A DNA stretch of 47,296 bases from a virus: positions 1 through 47,296 of IMG/VR virus record IMGVR_UViG_3300030389_003972. The stretch is one strand, 5' to 3'. The notes beneath the pieces were generated by a model. That model was not told where the DNA came from. It saw only the letters and a program-made list of their open reading frames with translations, and did no database searches. This document shows, in pieces, positions 37,183 through 45,905 of the stretch. Each line of letters opens with the position of its first letter. The stretch's first letter is position 1. Made by a program: the position numbers and the translations under genes.

Positions 37183-40100
37183 TGAGTGACTTTGTTGAAG
37201 AGCTAGTTGGACTAATGCTCCCCGAGTCTATGAGAGACAAAAGGCAGCAGAAAAAAATAGATGCTTTGGGTCTTCCCAAGGCAAAGCCCGGTGGAGTGCT
37301 GGACTCATTTGCTGAGTTTTTTCAACCTGATGTCGAGCTTACACCGGCCATCCCTAGCATTATTCAAAATATAAAGCCATCTGTTGAGAAAGCCGCCAGG
37401 GAACAAGGTTTTCCGACTGCCCCTAAAATAGATCGTTTTGATGCGGTTACGGGCGCTCTGGACAGACTGGAAAGTAAAGAGTTTGAAGACAGACTCAATT
37501 TTGTACCCAAGTCTGAGCGCGGCAAGGTTGGCTCTACAAGCGACAGGTTGACGGTCGGCAAAGTTCGTTCGCCGCAGTTTCGCGCAAAAGACTACTTTGA
37601 TGAAAAGCTAGGAAGGGTTGTAACAGGTGGAGACGAGCTGGCAAGGCGGGATATATTAAAAAGAATAGAGCAAGCCGAAGCCGAAGGCAGTGTCGCAGAT
37701 TTGCCCAGTTTGGTGGAGAAAGCTGGAAGGCTCGTGCCGCAAGGCTCAGAGCCGCGCAGGCTTTCAGAAATAGACTCTAATCCATTCAACTTGCGTATTA
37801 CTTCGCGAGTCCCCAGAAAGGGCAGCGGGGATATTATCAAATTTGAAGTTGGAGATGCATTATACGATACCCCTCCCCAGCCTTCTGGACTTGTGACCTC
37901 AAAGCAAGTTAGTGACGCTCGGCAGCAAGGCATGAGCCCTGCATTTGTGGGGTTTGAGGACGAGACTATAGGCGACCTTGTAGGCATCAAGGCGTCAACA
38001 GCTTTGGATCTTAACCCTGTTGCTGCCGTTTTGTCCTTTATGCAAAACATGCCCACGTTGAGTCCTTTTGCAATGGATGAAGGTCAACGAGGCACGAGCT
38101 TTATGGACCCGTCGAAAAAACCGGACAGGCCTACGGTTGGCGGGGCTCCGTCATTTATGGTTGGCGTTGGTCAGAAGCTGGCCGAGCTGTACCGTGGAGA
38201 GGGCAATGAAGAAATACGTAGCACGCTTAAATATTTGATTACTCCAGCCGCGTACTTTGATGAGCAAGCAAGGGTCTACCAGATGGGCGACAGGGACTAT
38301 AACGACCCTATGCGACCAGATGTCGTCAAGTTATTGCAAGAGGGCAAGACATACGAGCAAATAGACGATGAAATAGGTATGCCTGCTGGATCTGCCGAGT
38401 CCATTCACCTTGGCAAGTACAACCCGAAGAAAGAATACACAGCGTTTGACCAATACAGTGATTTCCTAGATTCAGTGACAGATGGGATGGATCATATTGG
38501 TGACAATATGGCAGCACTTGTCTTTGGCATCCCGAGCCTTATTGGAACAGCATACGAAGGCATTGCTAAACAACAGCCAGTTGGTGACGCTTTAGGCGGC
38601 GCTGGCGATGTCGTAACAGATATGGTTGAAAGCGTGTCTGCTGCTTTCACTGAGCCTGGAAAGCTAGCCAGAGATCAAGGCACCCTGCTGATGTTTGGCA
38701 ACATGATGATTCCTTTTGTTAAATCTTACGGCAGGGCTCGTAAAAGCATAAAAGCGAGAGGCAAGTCACTTAGAGATGAACTGGTAAAAAACACTAACGA
38801 GCTAGCCAAAAATCTTAAGCAAAAGCCAGTGTCATCATCGGCGGGACTGCCTGCGGCCCTGTCTGGCATAAACAAGGCGTTCAATAGAGATAGTCTGCTA
38901 CGGGCGCACACTAGAATAAAAAAGCAGTTGTTGCAAAATAGAGCGGCTACAGCCGCTTTGGTTGCTGCCGACTTGGGCTTGCTTATGGCAGGGCACCCTC
39001 TTGGATTGTACGACCTTGCCACGTCGCTAATTAGATACAGGGCATTGTCAAAACCAGGAACTGTTGAGGGCGTAAACAAGCGAGCATGGTGGCTAGACTC
39101 TACAGACAGAGTGCCTATTCAGTTTCAAGACCTCGTAAGAGAGCGTATGGGCATCGACAATGCTGCTACATTGGCTATGCACGATGCGTTTGCTCAAATA
39201 CCAGAGGGGCTAAGGCCAACTGCTCAAGTACACTTGCACATGGAGCATATGGACTCACCGCAGGTGGTGTTGCCAAGCGGTCGGAGAATCTATGCAAATA
39301 ACCCTGAAAAGAATCTTATGGATTACTTTGAGGGCAAAGACGGGAATCCTGGGGAATACAGGCTAACGGCTCTTGGGGAGAAGTATATAAAGTCTGCCGA
39401 GGCAAATAAGATAATTAATAACAGCTCTGACGCAATACAGCTTCGCAACCAGATTGAGCTTGCCAACAGCTTTAACAGGCCGCTTGCAGACATGCTGGTA
39501 GACACGTCGCGGAGGGCTCGCGAGCTTGGGCTCATTGGACCAGACACTTTGAGTGTCTACTATCCAAACCTTTGGCGGAAAGGCTCAAAGGCGTCCGAGA
39601 AAGGAAGGAACCTTGATGAAGCCGCTCAAGTCTACTTGAACCAACCTCTGGAAAGCCTTGGCGACTCAAGCGCATTGCGGATAAACACATACCGAAGGGC
39701 TGCAAAGAAATGGGAAAAAGATAACCCAAATGCCAACCCAAGCGATAACCCGTTTCGTCTGGAGGCCAGAATACAGGCAGGCATGGTTTCTGATATGTCG
39801 CAGGAGCTGTTTTCCGGCGCAGCAAAGCACATGGAGCAGGTCACAACTTTCGAGTTCTACAGGGATATGGCTAAGAGCGAGATAGCCCTGACAAGAAGCG
39901 AGCTTCAGGGCATTCGTGAACTTGCAGCGAGTAAGCTAAGTGAATCAAAACGCCCAGGACTTTCTAGTAGGCAGAAAAAAGACCTAGAGATGCAATCTCG
40001 CTCGCTCGTAGACATTGCTGACACATATGTGAAGATGGATGATTACAGCACGCTCAACACTGGGGCTCCGTCTCCCGTGCCTACATATGGACACTTGCAA

Positions 40101-42119
40101 GGCATTCTTGAGACTAAAGCTGATGGCACAAAGACTTGGAGAAGACGAAAGCCAGACGAAGAGCTGTTTATACAGGGCGATGTGCTGCTTGAAATGAAAA
40201 ACATTGAAAAGTTCAAGAGCGACATGGCTGGCAAAGTAGCAAAACTTTACACTGGCTGGAAAGGTTACAAGACTGTTGGCTCCCCAATGGCCCATGTGCG
40301 TAATGTCGCTGGTTTGGTTCTTTATCTTGCGCCGATGGCAGGAATAAGCCCGTTCAATCCTAAGAACTTCAAGTACTGGCAGATGGCAATAAAGGATTTG
40401 TCTCTGCCGGTTTCGCAAAGGTCAGCATACTTCAAAGAGGCGTATAAGTATGATGCTCTGGGCGCAACAGTGACAAAAGCAGAGCTGCCGGTGTACGCGA
40501 ACGAGCTAGCGCCCCTACAGGGAGGTGTGAAGAACGCATCTGACCTAATGAGGGCCTACATGGAGGTTATTACAAACCCACGTCTCGCTGCTGTCGGGGA
40601 TAACGTAAAAAGTGCAGGGAAAAACACCTACGAGGGAGCACGTCGTCTGTACTCAGCAACTGATGATGTAGGGAGATTGGTTTATTTCTATAAGAACTTG
40701 GACTTTATGAAGAAAGCCAAGAAAGAGACTGTTGCAGGTAAAAAAGCATTAGGGGCTACTACCAAATACAGGCTCTTGGACTACTCAAATCTTCCTAACT
40801 ACGCTCAGGTGATGCGAGCGCCCGTAAACCCACTTAGGCTTGCTCGTGAAGCTGGAGTCACGGCGCTTGCTCCAATGGGCGGGCTTGGAGCGGGAATATT
40901 AGCATATTTCTTAGGCAAGCCATTTATTGCATTTACGAGACAGGCGCTAAGACAGGAAAGAAATTATCGCAGAAATCATCCGATCAGAAATGCGATGTAT
41001 ATGAACCTGTATGACGCACTGACAAGGCAAAATCAGTTGGCCGCTAACCTTGACCCAGACCTGGAAGACGCTGGGATGAGGCTTGCGCCCGACTTTATAC
41101 GTGGCCAAATAACACCAATGGCTGCGTTTGGCTCATCGTTCGCAAAGGGCGACAGGCCAGGACAAACTCAGTTCGGCGGTAAAGACCCAGAGTCGCTTTT
41201 TAGCAAGATTACGAATGTCATGCCCTATGCCTCAATCATGCCTATTGGAATGCGTGCAACAAACAACGATGCCGCAAGCGTTGCAAATTTCCTAGCAGAT
41301 AAAGTGGTAGGAGACTTCCCCTTGGTGTCTACAGCGATAAACTTGCTCAGAAATCGCGATCCATTTTACAAGGGTCCGATTATGGATACCGAGGGCAGGG
41401 GCGCGAACACGATAGCGCAGGCGGTGAACTACGCTGTCAAAAAAGACTTCCCGACATTCACTCCACCGCTTGAGCTTATATTTGGACCTGCGTTTGATGC
41501 TGCCTATGAGGCTTATTATGGGGACAAGAGAGGGTTTGGGGATGTGAAGCTTGGCGGCGGCACGCTTACTAACAGGCTGATGGATGCATCAAAAGGCAGG
41601 GTTCTTAGGACTGGCGATGAGATGACTATGGACCGGATGCAGACGGAAATGATGACCGGCATACGGACAGAAGCTCTCACTAAGCGCAGATCGCTAATGA
41701 ATCGCGTTGGAGCTATGCTTGGCGCAATCCGAGGGCTTCCAAAGGCATTCCTCAGAGCAGAGCGCCTCCCAAGACTGGCAGGTCAAAAGTCGAGAGGTGT
41801 AGAAGAGGTTATAGACGCGCTATCTACAAAACAGGTTCAAGTGGCGTCGGACAGGATGCCAGAGCTTATTAGGACACTCAGCAGCTTTGAGAAGGCCGAG
41901 AATGAAGACGGGCTAATGTACCCCGAGGCGGTGCGGCTCAACGCGCTAGCAAAGCAGTTTTATGTTGCATCGAAAATGCAAAAAGACATGCCTTTGGCAA
42001 AAAGCCTACTGGCTAGGTTGATGAAAACCTATCGACAGCAGAACGACCTGCTGCTTGACTACGATGCATCAAGGGTAAGAGAGACACTGGAAAAAAGGCG
42101 CGGTGGCATTGCAGAGTAA
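37182..42119 (+). CDS. Very large internal virion protein (1645 aa)
   Basis: This is the largest gene, more than 10 % of the genome. The start is GTG, overlapping the previous stop. Long helical regions alternate with hydrophobic segments (ATAALVAADLGLLMAGHPLG, about residue 590; LAPMGGLGAGILAYFLGKPF, about 1230). GWKGYKTVGSPMAHVRNVAG and DYSNLPNYAQVMRAPVNPLR (about 1025 and 1200) resemble motifs of the large polyvalent or giant virion proteins of podoviruses. It probably crosses the host envelope during ejection. No catalytic motif is identified. Confidence 0.68.
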   Translation: MSDFVEELVGLMLPESMRDKRQQKKIDALGLPKAKPGGVLDSFAEFFQPDVELTPAIPSIIQNIKPSVEKAAREQGFPTAPKIDRFDAVTGALDRLESKEFEDRLNFVPKSERGKVGSTSDRLTVGKVRSPQFRAKDYFDEKLGRVVTGGDELARRDILKRIEQAEAEGSVADLPSLVEKAGRLVPQGSEPRRLSEIDSNPFNLRITSRVPRKGSGDIIKFEVGDALYDTPPQPSGLVTSKQVSDARQQGMSPAFVGFEDETIGDLVGIKASTALDLNPVAAVLSFMQNMPTLSPFAMDEGQRGTSFMDPSKKPDRPTVGGAPSFMVGVGQKLAELYRGEGNEEIRSTLKYLITPAAYFDEQARVYQMGDRDYNDPMRPDVVKLLQEGKTYEQIDDEIGMPAGSAESIHLGKYNPKKEYTAFDQYSDFLDSVTDGMDHIGDNMAALVFGIPSLIGTAYEGIAKQQPVGDALGGAGDVVTDMVESVSAAFTEPGKLARDQGTLLMFGNMMIPFVKSYGRARKSIKARGKSLRDELVKNTNELAKNLKQKPVSSSAGLPAALSGINKAFNRDSLLRAHTRIKKQLLQNRAATAALVAADLGLLMAGHPLGLYDLATSLIRYRALSKPGTVEGVNKRAWWLDSTDRVPIQFQDLVRERMGIDNAATLAMHDAFAQIPEGLRPTAQVHLHMEHMDSPQVVLPSGRRIYANNPEKNLMDYFEGKDGNPGEYRLTALGEKYIKSAEANKIINNSSDAIQLRNQIELANSFNRPLADMLVDTSRRARELGLIGPDTLSVYYPNLWRKGSKASEKGRNLDEAAQVYLNQPLESLGDSSALRINTYRRAAKKWEKDNPNANPSDNPFRLEARIQAGMVSDMSQELFSGAAKHMEQVTTFEFYRDMAKSEIALTRSELQGIRELAASKLSESKRPGLSSRQKKDLEMQSRSLVDIADTYVKMDDYSTLNTGAPSPVPTYGHLQGILETKADGTKTWRRRKPDEELFIQGDVLLEMKNIEKFKSDMAGKVAKLYTGWKGYKTVGSPMAHVRNVAGLVLYLAPMAGISPFNPKNFKYWQMAIKDLSLPVSQRSAYFKEAYKYDALGATVTKAELPVYANELAPLQGGVKNASDLMRAYMEVITNPRLAAVGDNVKSAGKNTYEGARRLYSATDDVGRLVYFYKNLDFMKKAKKETVAGKKALGATTKYRLLDYSNLPNYAQVMRAPVNPLRLAREAGVTALAPMGGLGAGILAYFLGKPFIAFTRQALRQERNYRRNHPIRNAMYMNLYDALTRQNQLAANLDPDLEDAGMRLAPDFIRGQITPMAAFGSSFAKGDRPGQTQFGGKDPESLFSKITNVMPYASIMPIGMRATNNDAASVANFLADKVVGDFPLVSTAINLLRNRDPFYKGPIMDTEGRGANTIAQAVNYAVKKDFPTFTPPLELIFGPAFDAAYEAYYGDKRGFGDVKLGGGTLTNRLMDASKGRVLRTGDEMTMDRMQTEMMTGIRTEALTKRRSLMNRVGAMLGAIRGLPKAFLRAERLPRLAGQKSRGVEEVIDALSTKQVQVASDRMPELIRTLSSFEKAENEDGLMYPEAVRLNALAKQFYVASKMQKDMPLAKSLLARLMKTYRQQNDLLLDYDASRVRETLEKRRGGIAE

Positions 42120-42173
42120 ATCAACTGCAAATGACGTGTTATCTTACAAAAGCTTCTACAAACTAACTGAAAT

Positions 42174-42201
42174 TTTGGCTCAAGTTTTTACTTGGGCTAA
42201 A
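42174..42201 (+). promoter_or_regulatory. 12-bp stem-loop with TCAAGT/ACTTG core before the 108-aa gene
   Basis: TTTGGCTCAAGT-TTTT-ACTTGGGCTAAA forms a stem of 12 bp (two G-U pairs). No T run follows, so it is not a normal terminator. The top of the stem repeats the half sites of the TCAAGTGACTTGA operator with a wider gap. In the 104-bp gap 42120-42223 nothing else is apparent apart from AAGGAGG before the ATG at 42224. Confidence 0.55.
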
Positions 42202-42223
42202 GTCCGAACCAAGGAGGCCACGT

Positions 42224-42550
42224 ATGGCTATTGCAAGTGGAGTAACAACGCTAACGCTGGATGTTAACAACAGGGTAAAGTTGCCAGATGGGGCTAAGTA
42301 TCACAAGCATGTGATTTTCTTGGACCTAGATGGTGCCGACAACGCAGAAATAAATTTTTCCGCTGATGAGACTGATACTACGCTTTTCCCCTTTGGCGAT
42401 GTGTTCACCAAAGAAGATGACGACCAGAGTTGCATTATCCATGAGGGCGTGGCCCCGCGAGGCGGTAGTCTTTGGCTGCAATGCGATGGAACTGCCACTA
42501 CAATCAAGCACTACGCCTACGACCGGCGACTTTTGGGACTTTCAAAGTAG
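42224..42550 (+). CDS. Small beta-rich structural candidate (108 aa)
   Basis: The sequence MAIASGVTTLTLDVNNRVKL continues HKHVIFLDLDGADNAEINFS, CIIHEGVAPRGGSLWLQCDG and ends YAYDRRLLGLSK. It has the look of a compact beta-sandwich without Cys pairs, such as head decoration or fibre-tip proteins. A strong SD (AAGGAGG, 6 nt) and the upstream hairpin suggest high expression, in line with a virion part. The function is not established. Confidence 0.6.
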   Translation: MAIASGVTTLTLDVNNRVKLPDGAKYHKHVIFLDLDGADNAEINFSADETDTTLFPFGDVFTKEDDDQSCIIHEGVAPRGGSLWLQCDGTATTIKHYAYDRRLLGLSK

Positions 42551-42581
42551 TGGCTATGCCACCTAAGCGGAGCGCAGACTA

Positions 42582-43520
42582 ATGAAAAGTGGATTTGGCC
42601 GTGGGTTGAGCCGCCGTAGCGTAAGAGCAGAGATTGACACAAGGGCCGTCAAGACTGGGACTAACTCATATACTAGGCTTTTGTCTCACATCGCCGCGAA
42701 CGCACAAAGCTTGACTGCGGACCAGACTACTGCGCTAAACAACGTGTCTCTTGGCGACATCACTGACTTCACCGGTACGCTAAATAACTACTGGCAGTTT
42801 GGAATCCCAGATCAGCAGCGTAGCGGCTCATACGCCGTGACTACTTACACGCCCACCAGCAACGGCCTTACGATGGTCACTTCGCACGCAGACACTAAGT
42901 TCAATGGCAGTGGCGTTGCCAAGCCGGTCGGTTTTTGGCGAATGATACACTCGCCAAATTTTGATATCGCCATTGACATCGACCAAATCGCAAATCAAAC
43001 CAGCTTCCACTCTGACGAATGGCATGTTCACCTAGCCGTGTGTGTTGGTAGCTCATTCCGACATAACTCAATGTTTGCTGCTCGTTTGGAAAACAAAGGC
43101 GGTGACTGGACCTGTGCCCGTGTAATCAAGCCAAGCTACCAGGAGCAGTGGACTGGCGGTTACATTGATTCGATGGATGAGGGCCTGACATCGTTTGATG
43201 CCAGCTCGCCACCAACATATGTACGGCTTCGTATCCAGCATTCAAACGCCGACAGCGGATACAAAGCTTACTACCAAACTAACCACGGTAGTGCATACAC
43301 AACGCTGGAAGATGGTGGCTCTACAACCCACCCTGGCGGCGTGACTGGCGGCACTGGTTTCTTTCAGATGCACACTAAAGACAGCAATGTGGGTGGCATG
43401 TATAACAGGTATGCAGTCGGTGGGCCTCACTGTGTGATTGTGGCAGTCGGAAGAAACAACAGCCAGACCCTTTCCAGTAAACAGGGTAGCTGCCGAGTGC
43501 GATTCGTAGACTTAAGCTAG
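42582..43520 (+). CDS. Putative tail/receptor-binding protein with lectin-like fold (312 aa)
   Basis: Residues about 60-300 are beta-rich with many Trp, Gly and aromatic residues (NNYWQFGIPDQQRSGSYAVT, FWRMIHSPNFDIAIDIDQIA, PTYVRLRIQHSNADSGYKAY, GTGFFQMHTKDSNVGGMYNR). The order F.I...I..Q, L.V......F, W.R.RI....GY..YY resembles concanavalin/LamG-like sandwich domains. It lies between virion genes and the endolysin, where receptor-binding proteins are common. The fold is inferred from pattern only. Confidence 0.6.
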   Translation: MKSGFGRGLSRRSVRAEIDTRAVKTGTNSYTRLLSHIAANAQSLTADQTTALNNVSLGDITDFTGTLNNYWQFGIPDQQRSGSYAVTTYTPTSNGLTMVTSHADTKFNGSGVAKPVGFWRMIHSPNFDIAIDIDQIANQTSFHSDEWHVHLAVCVGSSFRHNSMFAARLENKGGDWTCARVIKPSYQEQWTGGYIDSMDEGLTSFDASSPPTYVRLRIQHSNADSGYKAYYQTNHGSAYTTLEDGGSTTHPGGVTGGTGFFQMHTKDSNVGGMYNRYAVGGPHCVIVAVGRNNSQTLSSKQGSCRVRFVDLS

Positions 43521-43527
43521 GTGATAT

Positions 43528-44394
43528 ATGTATGTCTGGAGTCGAAAGAGGGGAGCCCCGAGGGACCAAGAAGTTGCGAGAGTTCAGGCCGCACTCGGCA
43601 TTGACTCTGACGGACTTTTTGGACCAGCCACCGAAGCTGCCGTAAAGCAATACCAGTCTGATGTGTTGGGCGTGGATCGCAAGTACATTGACCAGGCCAT
43701 GATGGAGTCTCTAGGGATGCCGGTTCATATGGGCATCGACGTATCGGCTTATCAGCTAGACACCGACTGGAAGGCGGTTGCCAGCGCAGGCGTGAAGTTT
43801 ATGTGGCGTAAGGCTACCGAGGGCCAGACCCACGTTAACTCTGAGCGCGGCGATGACCCCGGTGACGGCATTGCGTTCGCCCGTGACGCAGTACGGGCTC
43901 AAAACCAGGGCATCCTTACCGGCTTCTACCACTTTGGCCGACCAGATACTGGCAGCTCTAATCCAGAGAAGGATGCACAGGCAGAGGCAGGACACTTCCT
44001 GCGATGGGTGTTTTCTGACTTGTCTGACTTACCGCCAGTAGTTGACTTGGAAAAAGGCCGCAAAAACGACCCTAACTACAACGCTAAGTGGCTGGTGAAA
44101 TTTTGCGATATCGTCGAACAGTCGTTTCATAGACGATGCGTAATTTACACGGCGTCATGGGCATACGATCTGTACTTGAAGGGCGCTGACCCTGCTCTCA
44201 TAGAGTACATCAAGCGCCGCCCACTATGGCTCGCAGACTACGACGGCAAACCCGACAATGAGACTCGCATCTGGGACGAATACAGCGTACACCAATTCAC
44301 TGGAACAGGTTCTATTCCTGGCGTAAAAGGCAACTGCGATGTCAACTGGTCTGCCGGTGGCTGGATTGAGCGTCTCACTGGGTGTGCAGAATGA
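43528..44394 (+). CDS. Endolysin: peptidoglycan-binding domain plus GH25 muramidase (288 aa)
   Basis: The enzyme cleaves the beta-1,4 bond between MurNAc and GlcNAc. Residues about 13-63 form a PG_binding_1-like unit (QEVARVQAALGIDSDGLFGP, ATEAAVKQYQSDV). Residues about 68-285 form the GH25 barrel: MGIDVSAYQ (Asp about 71), FMWRKATEGQ, GILTGFYHFGRP, PPVVDLEKGR (Asp 173, Glu 175, catalytic), PLWLADYDG and EYSVHQFTGTGSIPGVKGNC with DVNW. There is no signal peptide, so a holin is needed. Holin and lipoprotein candidates follow. Confidence 0.95.
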   Translation: MYVWSRKRGAPRDQEVARVQAALGIDSDGLFGPATEAAVKQYQSDVLGVDRKYIDQAMMESLGMPVHMGIDVSAYQLDTDWKAVASAGVKFMWRKATEGQTHVNSERGDDPGDGIAFARDAVRAQNQGILTGFYHFGRPDTGSSNPEKDAQAEAGHFLRWVFSDLSDLPPVVDLEKGRKNDPNYNAKWLVKFCDIVEQSFHRRCVIYTASWAYDLYLKGADPALIEYIKRRPLWLADYDGKPDNETRIWDEYSVHQFTGTGSIPGVKGNCDVNWSAGGWIERLTGCAE

Positions 44395-44645
44395 AAAACC
44401 TGCTGCACTTGCAGAGTGAGCGACAGGCCCTGATTGAGAGCCTGGAAGAGACTTTGCGCCTGGTAGAAAGCGGCGATTTAGATTCTGTATGCTGGGTCGC
44501 GTGCGGAAAGGAACTGACAATGCGTGGCGCTGGGGGCAGGGGCAATGTGCCTACGCTGCTCGGTGAACTGCGTCGGCTTGAGTTTAGCCTGCTGACAGGT
44601 GACTACCCAGGCGAGGACGAAGACGATGACCAGCTTGTGCATTAG
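44391..44645 (+). CDS. Hypothetical protein after endolysin (84 aa)
   Basis: The ATG at 44391 overlaps the endolysin stop (ATGA). The sequence MKNLLHLQSERQALIESLEE continues TLRLVESGDLDSVCWVACGK, then GNVPTLLGELRRLEFSLLTG and an acidic end (DYPGEDEDDDQLVH). It is helical and soluble. It may be a lysis regulator; nothing in the sequence shows this. Confidence 0.68.
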   Translation: MKNLLHLQSERQALIESLEETLRLVESGDLDSVCWVACGKELTMRGAGGRGNVPTLLGELRRLEFSLLTGDYPGEDEDDDQLVH

Positions 44646-44668
44646 TGTGGGCTTTATTCCAGATATGG

Positions 44669-44824
44669 ATGTCTTCGATAAGCAATGCCTTGTTGGAGGC
44701 TCTGCTCGACGGCTACAAGCCTCGGTGCAAACACTGCGGTCGGCCCTGGTGGCATCACACCTACGACCGCTGCCCAGTTGGAGATACGTGGTATGAGCGA
44801 CGAGATGAGAATACAGGCGCTTGA
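44669..44824 (+). CDS. Cys-rich microprotein (51 aa)
   Basis: The frame begins MSSISNALLEALLDGYKPRC, then KHCGRPWWHHTYDRCPVGDT and ends WYERRDENTGA. CKHCG with His-His and a later Cys (C20, C23, H29/H30, C35) makes a plausible zinc-binding site. It fills the otherwise empty 147-bp gap between the 84-aa and 77-aa genes and overlaps the latter by 32 nt. The SD is weak. The competing frame 44665-44796 lacks such a motif. Conservation tests are needed to be sure. Confidence 0.5.
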   Translation: MSSISNALLEALLDGYKPRCKHCGRPWWHHTYDRCPVGDTWYERRDENTGA

Positions 44825-45026
44825 GGTCAAAGTTGACCAGGTGCTGGAGTGTCAGCGCCGCATAGAGCAAATTTTGATTGGCGACCCAACAGACCAAGAT
44901 AAAGTTGGACTACTGGTCCGAATCGACCGGCTTGAGCGCACTTCAAGCGGCTGGGTACGATTTCTTTGGCTAGCAACCGGTGTCGTGCTAACTGCTGTTG
45001 TCGCATCACTCATAAACGGAGCATAG
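44793..45026 (+). CDS. Coiled-coil protein with C-terminal membrane anchor (77 aa)
   Basis: The sequence MSDEMRIQALEVKVDQVLEC continues QRRIEQILIGDPTDQDKVGL, then LVRIDRLERTSSGWVRFLWL and ATGVVLTAVVASLINGA. The layout, coil plus one C-terminal helix, is common among phage lysis proteins (XhlA/holin-associated type). GGAG is 9 nt before the ATG at 44793; the longer frame to 44685 is not supported. It is a likely part of the lysis module. Confidence 0.68.
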   Translation: MSDEMRIQALEVKVDQVLECQRRIEQILIGDPTDQDKVGLLVRIDRLERTSSGWVRFLWLATGVVLTAVVASLINGA

Positions 45027-45028
45027 AC

Positions 45029-45289
45029 ATGACACCAACAAAAGCAGCCACGCTAGCAGCAGCCATCGGCACGCTTGCCACGTTCGCACTTAGTTACCTG
45101 GTAGACCTTGATGACACCCAAGCAATCGGCAGCGCCATTACCACTGTGGTAGCAGCCTTGATTGCGTTGTTTGTGCCTGCGCCTAAGTCGGCTGAGCCGG
45201 TCGCCTCCGAAGGCATCTCGGTATCACCGCGATATCACAAAGGCCCGGTCGAAGAGGTAAAGGTTATTGTGGAGGGCGACGATGCGTAA
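45029..45289 (+). CDS. Holin candidate, two membrane helices (86 aa)
   Basis: The sequence MTPTKAATLAAAIGTLATFA then LSYLVDLDDTQAIGSAITTV and VAALIALFVPAPKSAEPVAS gives two membrane spans (about 5-25 and 34-53), separated by a short DLDDTQ loop, with a soluble charged tail. This is the profile of a class II holin. GGAG lies 7 nt before the ATG. It sits after the endolysin and before the lipoprotein gene. It would release the GH25 enzyme through the inner membrane. Confidence 0.75.
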   Translation: MTPTKAATLAAAIGTLATFALSYLVDLDDTQAIGSAITTVVAALIALFVPAPKSAEPVASEGISVSPRYHKGPVEEVKVIVEGDDA

Positions 45290-45515
45290 ACGAAATTTGC
45301 TACTGCACCTAGCGGTCGCGGTATTTTGGGCAATTCTTGTGCTTTTTCCTGTCGGATGTGTAACGACCTGCGACACGCTTCAGATGCGTCGGGATACCCA
45401 GCCAGACGGCAAGGTAAAGCTCACGTACAAGTGCGGCGACAAAAGCGTTGAGCACCTTGTGAAAAAGCTGCCAACGTGCTTAGAGAAGTGCTTTGACGCA
45501 GCGGAAGCACCGTGA
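45282..45515 (+). CDS. Small lipoprotein, o-spanin-like candidate (77 aa)
   Basis: The N-terminus MRKRNLLLHLAVAVFWAILV then LFPVGC is a basic, then hydrophobic signal, ending in a G-C lipobox-like site (C about 26; the -3 residue is Pro, which is unusual). The mature part is short and Cys-rich (TTCDTLQMRRDTQPDGKVKL, LPTCLEKCFDAAEAP). It overlaps the holin candidate by 8 nt. An outer-membrane lipoprotein in a lysis cluster suggests a spanin; no clear i-spanin partner is adjacent except the 77-aa coil protein. This indicates a Gram-negative host. Confidence 0.6.
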   Translation: MRKRNLLLHLAVAVFWAILVLFPVGCVTTCDTLQMRRDTQPDGKVKLTYKCGDKSVEHLVKKLPTCLEKCFDAAEAP

Positions 45516-45715
45516 ACGAAGAGCTACTAAAAGACGTTACTGGCGTGGCATTAGATGTTGTCCAAGGCTGGGTCGAGGACCAAGACCTACCTATACCTGG
45601 GTCCGCGTGGACGCTGCTTGGAGAGCTATTGTCCATGGGCTTCTCTGAGGCCTTTGTTGACAAGTTTGAGTCGGACGACATTAGGTTCGTCGATGGCGAC
45701 AAGAGTGATAGCTGA
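45512..45715 (+). CDS. Hypothetical acidic protein (67 aa)
   Basis: The GTG start overlaps the stop of the lipoprotein gene by 4 nt. The protein is acidic (MNEELLKDVTGVALDVVQGW, VEDQDLPIPGSAWTLLGELL, FVDKFESDDIRFVDGDKSDS). It has an amphipathic helical N-terminus with no membrane segment. It is overlapped at the 3' end by the next gene (23 nt). The function is unknown. Confidence 0.6.
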   Translation: MNEELLKDVTGVALDVVQGWVEDQDLPIPGSAWTLLGELLSMGFSEAFVDKFESDDIRFVDGDKSDS

Positions 45716-45905
45716 CCCAATTACCCTATCTCAAAGAGTCGTAGATCGTCAGATAAAGTTTGCAAAAGCCAGAGGCATGAAAGAGCTGGCAAAAATTCTT
45801 GACGAGGCCGCAATGGTCGGTATGGTTCACGAAATGGCTGAAACCGTCCACAAGTACCTGGAAAAACAGGGCATTTCTGTTCACGACTGGCAGGACTGGG
45901 AGTGA
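45693..45905 (+). CDS. Hypothetical helical protein (70 aa)
   Basis: The ATG at 45693 gives MATRVIADPITLSQRVVDRQ, then IKFAKARGMKELAKILDEAA and HKYLEKQGISVHDWQDWE. The longer frame (to 45555) runs antisense to sense in the previous gene and is rejected. The protein is helical and soluble, possibly a small regulator. It overlaps the following gene by 4 nt and the previous gene by 23 nt. Confidence 0.6.
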   Translation: MATRVIADPITLSQRVVDRQIKFAKARGMKELAKILDEAAMVGMVHEMAETVHKYLEKQGISVHDWQDWE

